Source: W11650 sp963545585
GTDB lineage: Bacteria; Bacillota; Clostridia; Lachnospirales; Vallitaleaceae
DNA length: 8,836 nucleotides
Assembly (NCBI GenBank): GCA_963545585.1
Contig: CAUUKX010000083.1
Span: forward strand, 1-8,836
Reading direction: 5' to 3'
In this document: piece by piece, positions 4,985 through 8,836 of the stretch
How the letters are laid out: each line of letters opens with the position of its first letter
Numbering within the stretch: the first letter of the stretch is position 1
Program-made: the position numbers and the translations under genes
The notes under the pieces: model-generated
What the model saw: the letters and a program-made list of their open reading frames with translations, nothing else
Databases searched by the model: none
What the model was told of the DNA's origin: nothing

Positions 4985-6865
4985 TTATTTCTCCGCATTC
5001 AGCAGTCGCTCTAAGAGCTGGTTGCTTCTTTCCAAAAAGGCGGTCATCCGCGCAGGTTCCAGCGGCTTGTAGCTGAGTCCCGCTAAATCGTAAATCTGAT
5101 GGCAAAGCAGAGTTACGGTTTCTTCTGGTGCACCCGGATTTTCGAGTAGATATTTGACCAGCGAATTATTCTTATTGAGCAGCAAGGTTTCATCGGCTTC
5201 GCCGCCCAAATCCAGTCCCATAAAGCCATAGAGCTTATTCATATCCTGCATCCGCCGCTTTTCTTCCGATAAAAGAATCATACCGGAAACCTGCGGGTCT
5301 TTCAGCGGTTCAACCGCAATCGTCAGCGAATCCTTAGCCAGTGCTTTCCGGAAAATCTTTTCCAGATTTTCAGACAGACTTTTTTTGACATCATCACCGA
5401 TGGTTTCATCTGTTTTCATTTCGGCGGTAACATCGGAATCAATTCGCAGAAAATGAAGCTTTTGTTCCTTATCCTCGGTTTCTAATTTTTGCAGGAAAGG
5501 CTGGTCAATCGTATGTGCCAGCTCGACCGCATTTAGTCCGTTTTTGACGAAAGAAGCAATATAAGAAGCCTGAAGCTTGCGGTCGGTAAAATAATAAACC
5601 GTATCGGCCGAGGTCTTTTCCCGGTATTCGCCGAGGGTTAAATAATCACCGGCGATATCTTTAAAAAGCAGGATATCTTTGACCTTCTCAAAAAACTTCT
5701 CGTCACGCAGGCAGCCGTATTTGATAAAGGGATGAATGTCCGGCCAAAACTTTTCATAGGCCTCTTGGCGCTCCTTTTTAAACAGGGAATTCAGCTTGTC
5801 GGCGACTTTTTTGGTGATATAGTCGCTTAATTTTTTAACAAAGCCATCGTTCTGTAAAAAGCTGCGGGAAACATTGAGCGGCAAATCCGGACAGTCAATC
5901 ACGCCTTTTAACAGGAGCAGGAACTCGGGAATCACTTCCTTGATATTATCAGCAATGAAAACTTGGCTGTTATACAGCTTAATCTGCCCTTCCATGGTGT
6001 CAAACTCGTTTTTCAGCTTGGGGAAATACAGGATACCTTTCAGCCGGAAAGGGTAATCCATGTTCAAATGAATCCAAAAATGCGGCTCGCTGAAATCCAT
6101 AAAGGTCTTGCGGTAAAACTCCTTGTATTCTTCCTCGCTTGCCTCGCTGGGGTTCTTTAAATACAGCGGTGCGGGGGTATTGACCGGTGTTTCTTCCTTG
6201 ACAATGATGTTGCCGGCCTCGTCTTTTTCCGGTTTGGCATCGGCATTGGTCAAATAAATGGGATAGGGCATAAAGGAACAATACTTACGCAGGGTGTCGC
6301 GCATGGTCCATTCACTCAGAAACTTTTTGCCGTCCTCATTGACCGTTAAAATGATATCGGTGCCGTACCGGGAGCGGCTCCCTTCCGCCATTTCATATTC
6401 TGAACCGCCGTCGCAGGTCCATTTGACCGGGGCAGCGCCGTCCTTACAGGAAAGCGTCTGAATCTCGACTTTTTCGGCCACCATAAAAGCAGAATAAAAG
6501 CCCAGTCCGAAATGGCCGATGATTTGCTCCCCCTCGTCCTTATCCTTGTATTTTTCCAAAAAGTCATAAGCGCCGGAAAAGGCGATTTGATTGATGTATT
6601 TTTTGACTTCTTCTTCGGTCATGCCAATCCCGCAGTCAGAAAAGGTGATGATGCCGTCCTTTACGCTGACTGTTACGTCAACTCGGTAATCAGCGGCTTC
6701 GCCGAGAGTGATTTCACCAAGGGAAGTCATTTTTTTTAGTTTGGTCATGGCATCGCAGCCATTGGAAATTAGCTCCCGGACAAAGATATCTATGTCCGAA
6801 TAGAGCCATTTTTTAATAATCGGGAAAATATTTTCACTATGAATGGATAAACTGCCTTTTTCCAT
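4985..6865 (-). CDS. htpG: HtpG, bacterial Hsp90 molecular chaperone
   Basis: 626 residues, close to the 624 of E. coli HtpG. It is a cytosolic ATP-driven homodimeric chaperone that helps late folding of client proteins. The N-terminal GHKL ATPase shows E31-L-I-S-N35-G-C-D38-A (catalytic Glu and nucleotide-contacting Asn and Asp), D77-C-G-I-G-M, GHFGLGFYSAFMVA (117-130) and GTDIIL (168-173). The middle domain contains FWIHLNMDYPFRLKGILYFPK and LPLNVSR with Arg334, the likely gamma-phosphate contact. The C-terminal dimerisation part fills the rest. NGCDA and DCGIGM replace the NASDA and DNGIGM common elsewhere, while the key Asn, Asp and Gly residues are kept. The ATG at 6865 is chosen because AGGAGG (6879-6874) lies eight bases upstream; the in-frame TTG at 6871 is too close. 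No CIRCE operator (TTAGCACTC type) is seen upstream. Confidence 0.97.
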   Translation of the reverse strand: MEKGSLSIHSENIFPIIKKWLYSDIDIFVRELISNGCDAMTKLKKMTSLGEITLGEAADYRVDVTVSVKDGIITFSDCGIGMTEEEVKKYINQIAFSGAYDFLEKYKDKDEGEQIIGHFGLGFYSAFMVAEKVEIQTLSCKDGAAPVKWTCDGGSEYEMAEGSRSRYGTDIILTVNEDGKKFLSEWTMRDTLRKYCSFMPYPIYLTNADAKPEKDEAGNIIVKEETPVNTPAPLYLKNPSEASEEEYKEFYRKTFMDFSEPHFWIHLNMDYPFRLKGILYFPKLKNEFDTMEGQIKLYNSQVFIADNIKEVIPEFLLLLKGVIDCPDLPLNVSRSFLQNDGFVKKLSDYITKKVADKLNSLFKKERQEAYEKFWPDIHPFIKYGCLRDEKFFEKVKDILLFKDIAGDYLTLGEYREKTSADTVYYFTDRKLQASYIASFVKNGLNAVELAHTIDQPFLQKLETEDKEQKLHFLRIDSDVTAEMKTDETIGDDVKKSLSENLEKIFRKALAKDSLTIAVEPLKDPQVSGMILLSEEKRRMQDMNKLYGFMGLDLGGEADETLLLNKNNSLVKYLLENPGAPEETVTLLCHQIYDLAGLSYKPLEPARMTAFLERSNQLLERLLNAEK

Positions 6866-6873
6866 AATCAAAT

Positions 6874-6879
6874 CCTCCT
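6874..6879 (-). promoter_or_regulatory. Ribosome binding site of htpG
   Basis: AGGAGG on the minus strand, eight bases before the ATG at 6865. This decides for that ATG over the TTG two codons earlier. Confidence 0.9.
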
Positions 6880-6910
6880 AAATACATGTTATTTTTTACT
6901 CAGCTTTTCC

Positions 6911-7062
6911 CAGATTGAAGTGTTTCCCACTTCTGCTTCGGCGCACGTTCTGCGTGGACTTTGCTTTCGGCAATTTGCCTATCGTTCCCGCCCACCGCCG
7001 AAAGGCGTGGCCTTTCCGGAAACAACAAGCCTTGATGGAAGTGATTCCTGCTTCTGCTCAGG
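6911..7062 (-). other. Hairpin-rich non-coding region upstream of htpG
   Basis: No gene is supported between 6880 and 7286. Bases 6911-7062 hold many adjacent short inverted repeats: GAAGTG (6917-6922) with CACTTC (6928-6933); CGCA (6942-6945) with TGCG (6951-6954); GGCAA-T-TTGCC (6969-6979); CCA-C-CGCC, GAAA loop, GGCG-TGG (6992-7010); TTTCCGGAAA (7013-7022); GGAA, GTGA loop, TTCC (7037-7048). Read with htpG, the order (long GC stem, GGCAA stem, word AAGTCCAC, stem followed by GAAG) resembles the units at 259-855. It could be the htpG mRNA leader or a diverged repeat copy. I found no clear -10/-35 pair for htpG. Confidence 0.45.
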
Positions 7063-7170
7063 CCGGCAATCTGTTAAAAAAAAGACTGTTCGGATGAGCA
7101 TGGGAAAGTGGGGTTTTTATTGCACAAAAATATGCAGCAAACGGAAAGCCGCTATTTTACCAGCAAGCAG

Positions 7171-7205
7171 AAAAAACCGAACAACAAGATTTTTCTGCAA
7201 TTCGG
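7171..7205 (-). terminator. Possible terminator of the YwaF-like gene
   Basis: On the minus strand CCGAA (7205-7201) pairs with TTCGG (7181-7177) and is followed directly by six T (7176-7171). The loop is long (19 bases). A nine-base stem GCAGAAAAA/TTTTTCTGC (7167-7175 with 7190-7198) crosses it, so the two folds compete. It lies about 80 bases after the stop at 7287. Confidence 0.4.
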
Positions 7206-7286
7206 CATTTTCTTTATTTTAAACATTTCCGCCGGTTTTGTCAATTCCGAGTTTCCAGCAAAGAGATTTCTCGAATCTTTGTGTTG

Positions 7287-8096
7287 TTATCGCTTGAGTC
7301 CGTTTGAGTATTTCTTTGGTATCTTTTTCCTTGGCTGTTTTGGGCTTGCCGTATGACCCATTTGTGGTCGAACAAAGCGAATATGCCCGGCACGCTCAAG
7401 ACGAACGCTGCGAAGAATAAAAGGAAGATAAAACAGGCTCAGTAAACCAGCTCCCAGTGCCAGCAGCCGCAAAAAATAAGCATACCAGCCGTGATTCAAG
7501 TTCAGATAAGGCAGATCTTCCATCGGCGGACGTACCACATACATAAAATTCGTTGCGTAAGCAGACAAAGCGCCGTTTATATATATCATAATTATTGTCA
7601 GAAAAAACAGGATGCCCAAATTTCTTCCAAGCGCTTTCAAGCTCAGGCGTGCCCGGCCGGAGAAAATCAAGTACAGAGAAAACCAAAGCAAACCGGCGTG
7701 ATAAATGAAGCATTGATAGGCTTCAATGGCAGTAAAGTCGGTTCCGTTGGTCGGAATCAAAATGGCACAGATACTGCCGAGTGTTCCCAGAGGTGCTACA
7801 AAATCGATGACGGATTGTTTGAGCAAGCCGTCTTGGCCGAAGGTAATAAATATTACATTGAACAGGAGCAGGCTGCATAGATGAAACGGAAGGGACTGCG
7901 GATTCAGAAACATACCGCTCTCCGGACTTTCCGTCATACCGCTCATGATTTTGCTGATTTCGCTGAAAGCGCAAATAACAACCATCATCTGACCGGCGGC
8001 TGTCAGCGAGATTTGCCTTTTCAGGCAAAATCGGGTCATAATAAGCACAAACGCCAGACAAATGGCAATCCAAATAAAATGTGTAGTAGTAAACAT
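7287..8096 (-). CDS. YwaF/TIGR02206 integral membrane protein (TMEM164-like)
   Basis: 269 residues. Seven hydrophobic segments near 7-22, 33-50, 69-87, 95-115, 125-145, 158-180 and 204-227, then a basic C-terminal tail (PRKKIPKKYSNGLKR). Family marks recalled for TIGR02206/YwaF: LPFHLCSLLLF (69-79), LIPTNGTDF (113-121), YQCFIYHAGLLWFSLYLIF (127-145) and MYVVRPP (185-191). Cys74 and His133 are 59 residues apart, nearly the spacing of the Cys123 and His181 proposed as catalytic in human TMEM164, a phospholipid acyltransferase relative; this is recalled, not computed. An acyl-transfer role is therefore possible but unproven for the bacterial family. ATG 8096 is chosen over the longer frame from 8183 because AAGGAG (8108-8103) lies six bases upstream and the membrane segment follows at once. 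It stands alone, with no close neighbour on its strand. Confidence 0.85.
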   Translation of the reverse strand: MFTTTHFIWIAICLAFVLIMTRFCLKRQISLTAAGQMMVVICAFSEISKIMSGMTESPESGMFLNPQSLPFHLCSLLLFNVIFITFGQDGLLKQSVIDFVAPLGTLGSICAILIPTNGTDFTAIEAYQCFIYHAGLLWFSLYLIFSGRARLSLKALGRNLGILFFLTIIMIYINGALSAYATNFMYVVRPPMEDLPYLNLNHGWYAYFLRLLALGAGLLSLFYLPFILRSVRLERAGHIRFVRPQMGHTASPKQPRKKIPKKYSNGLKR

Positions 8097-8102
8097 ACGA
8101 TT

Positions 8103-8108
8103 CTCCTT
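8103..8108 (-). promoter_or_regulatory. Ribosome binding site of the YwaF-like gene
   Basis: AAGGAG on the minus strand, six bases before the ATG at 8096. No comparable site precedes the upstream in-frame start at 8183. Confidence 0.85.
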
Positions 8109-8139
8109 CGTGTTTAACTTAAATTTCCAAATGATGAAC

Positions 8140-8519
8140 CTATTCGGGCAAGTCATTCGAGATTTGCCAAAATGCGAGATCATTATACTTCAAAAGCGAA
8201 ACCAAAGCAATAGGCAGTCTTGCGATGAGATAGCATGGCAAGATATTTGAAAATCCGAGACCGGGCTGAAACCAAGAAACTATCGTTCGGGTCAGTCTTT
8301 CATAATTTGGCGAAAGGATGAAAGAACCGGAAAGGGGAAGAAGAAACAAAAGGCGAGGTGTATAGCTATTAAATAAGAAGCCGATATGATTAGGAAAGAC
8401 AGGTCGGATGTCTGACGAGATTGTAGAGTTGTGATGACTATTTTATCGGCTGCAATCTTCCCTAAGCTGCCAAGGAGCAAAGAAAGCATAAAGAAAAAAT
8501 TAAAAAAATAATAAAGCAA
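8140..8519 (-). pseudogene. Possible decayed membrane-protein gene
   Basis: Between 8097 and 8638 no intact gene is convincing. Two short minus-strand frames overlap here: 8519-8292 (75 codons, TTG start, hydrophobic, e.g. SFLIISASYLIAIHLAF) and 8349-8140 (69 codons, e.g. NILPCYLIARLPIALVSLL). Both are rich in hydrophobic residues and lie one after the other in different frames, as a frameshifted membrane protein would. Neither has a good ribosome binding site or a family motif I recognise, and T-rich strands give hydrophobic frames by chance. Treat as a weak suggestion; otherwise the stretch is featureless AT-rich spacer. Confidence 0.18.
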
Positions 8520-8615
8520 AATTCCCTATTTGCAAAACCTCTTTTGTACAGCGGGATTTGGAAAATGAAAAATTGCAAGCTCAAGAACTAAGACGAAATA
8601 CCTATAAAGTTTAGG

Positions 8616-8644
8616 TAGATTCCAAGCCGATAGTATGATATAAT
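8616..8644 (+). promoter_or_regulatory. Extended -10 promoter for the right-edge gene
   Basis: TG-A-TATAAT at 8636-8644 is a perfect -10 box (8639-8644) with the TGn extension. The -35 position 17 bases upstream holds only TAGATT (8616-8621, three of six), which the extended -10 can make up for. The start would fall near 8651, inside the small palindrome CCTTA-CA-TAAGG (8645-8656), a possible operator. Confidence 0.6.
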
Positions 8645-8806
8645 CCTTACATAAGGACATAAGACACTAAAAAGGCGTGGAGGTTTAGGGGTCGTTTTTC
8701 TGGGATTGAAAAGGAATAATAAAGGAAAATCCTTGAGAAAACAGGAAAGACGGAACAGCAAGACATCCCAGAAAACAAAGGACACAGAAACAAAGGACAA
8801 AAGGAG
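8645..8806 (+). promoter_or_regulatory. Structured leader of the right-edge gene
   Basis: About 160 untranslated bases. TTTTCTGGGAT (8696-8706) pairs perfectly with ATCCCAGAAAA (8765-8775), enclosing 58 bases that contain AAGGA (8722-8726) and TCCTT (8730-8734) as a small hairpin. TCCTT could instead pair with AAGGA at 8711-8715 or with the ribosome binding site AAGGAG (8801-8806). ACAAAGGACA is repeated at 8775-8784 and 8790-8799. The sequence does not match a riboswitch class I know. Control of translation is a hypothesis. Confidence 0.4.
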
Positions 8807-8813
8807 TGTAATT

Positions 8814-8836
8814 ATGAAGAGAAAAGTTATAAGCCT
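8814..8836 (+). CDS. Start of an unidentified gene (runs off right edge)
   Basis: ATG at 8814, seven bases after AAGGAG (8801-8806), opens a frame MKRKVIS that continues past the window end. The basic first residues followed by hydrophobic ones would suit a signal peptide or membrane anchor, but seven codons cannot identify the product. A promoter and long leader upstream support it as a real gene. Confidence 0.65.

Noticed and set aside
6866..6871. TTG at 6871 as htpG start
   Set aside because: Only two bases from AGGAGG. ATG 6865 has normal spacing.
6880..7286. CIRCE/HrcA heat-shock operator upstream of htpG
   Set aside because: The inverted repeat GAAGTG-CACTTC at 6917-6933 does not match TTAGCACTC-N9-GAGTGCTAA in sequence or spacing.
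6915..7356. Plus-strand frames of 60-100 codons between htpG and the YwaF-like gene
   Set aside because: Low-complexity composition, no ribosome binding sites, overlap with hairpins and with the YwaF-like gene.
8097..8183. Longer start for the YwaF-like protein at 8183
   Set aside because: The extra 29 residues are not hydrophobic or conserved-looking, and AAGGAG sits just before ATG 8096.

Overview
The window looks like a chromosomal segment of a low-to-mid GC member of the Bacillota, most likely a clostridial anaerobe. This rests on purine-rich Shine-Dalgarno sites (AGGAGG, AAAGGAG), sigma-A-type promoters, an HtpG with an NGCDA-type ATP lid, a YwaF/TIGR02206 membrane protein and a DUF3160 lipoprotein. 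No rRNA, tRNA, transposase, phage or CRISPR element was seen. The assignment is inference; no taxonomic marker is present.

Layout. (1) Bases 1-186, minus strand: the 5' end of a gene, running off the left edge, for a charged protein built of hexapeptide repeats. (2) Bases 187-1146: almost a kilobase without a gene. It holds two copies of a hairpin-rich repeat unit (259-458 and 473-855), a good promoter (935-963) and a structured leader. (3) Bases 1147-4157, plus strand: a two-gene operon coding for a DUF3160 lipoprotein and, overlapping by one base, a single-pass membrane protein with an FG-GAP-like extracellular part. A textbook terminator hairpin lies inside the start of the second gene. 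(4) Bases 4229-4804, plus strand: a toxin-antitoxin operon with its own promoter and a palindromic operator over the -35 box, pairing a RelB/DinJ antitoxin with a YoeB-type toxin. (5) Bases 4831-6865, minus strand: htpG (Hsp90) with a structured 3' region and an intrinsic terminator. (6) Bases 6866-7286: a hairpin-rich gap with a possible terminator for the next gene. (7) Bases 7287-8096, minus strand: a seven-helix YwaF/TMEM164-family membrane protein. (8) Bases 8097-8813: mostly non-coding, perhaps with a decayed minus-strand gene, then a promoter and a structured 160-base leader. (9) Base 8814 onward, plus strand: the first codons of another gene.

How the parts fit. The DUF3160 lipoprotein and its partner probably act together outside the membrane, since both are exported and translationally overlapped; their task is unknown. 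The toxin-antitoxin pair is a self-contained autoregulated cassette. HtpG and the YwaF-like protein look like separate transcription units.

The strongest candidate for something undescribed is the repeat array at 259-855. Its copies keep the same order of hairpins, and some stems are held by paired base changes, which suggests selection on a folded nucleic acid. A similar order of hairpins may recur upstream of htpG.
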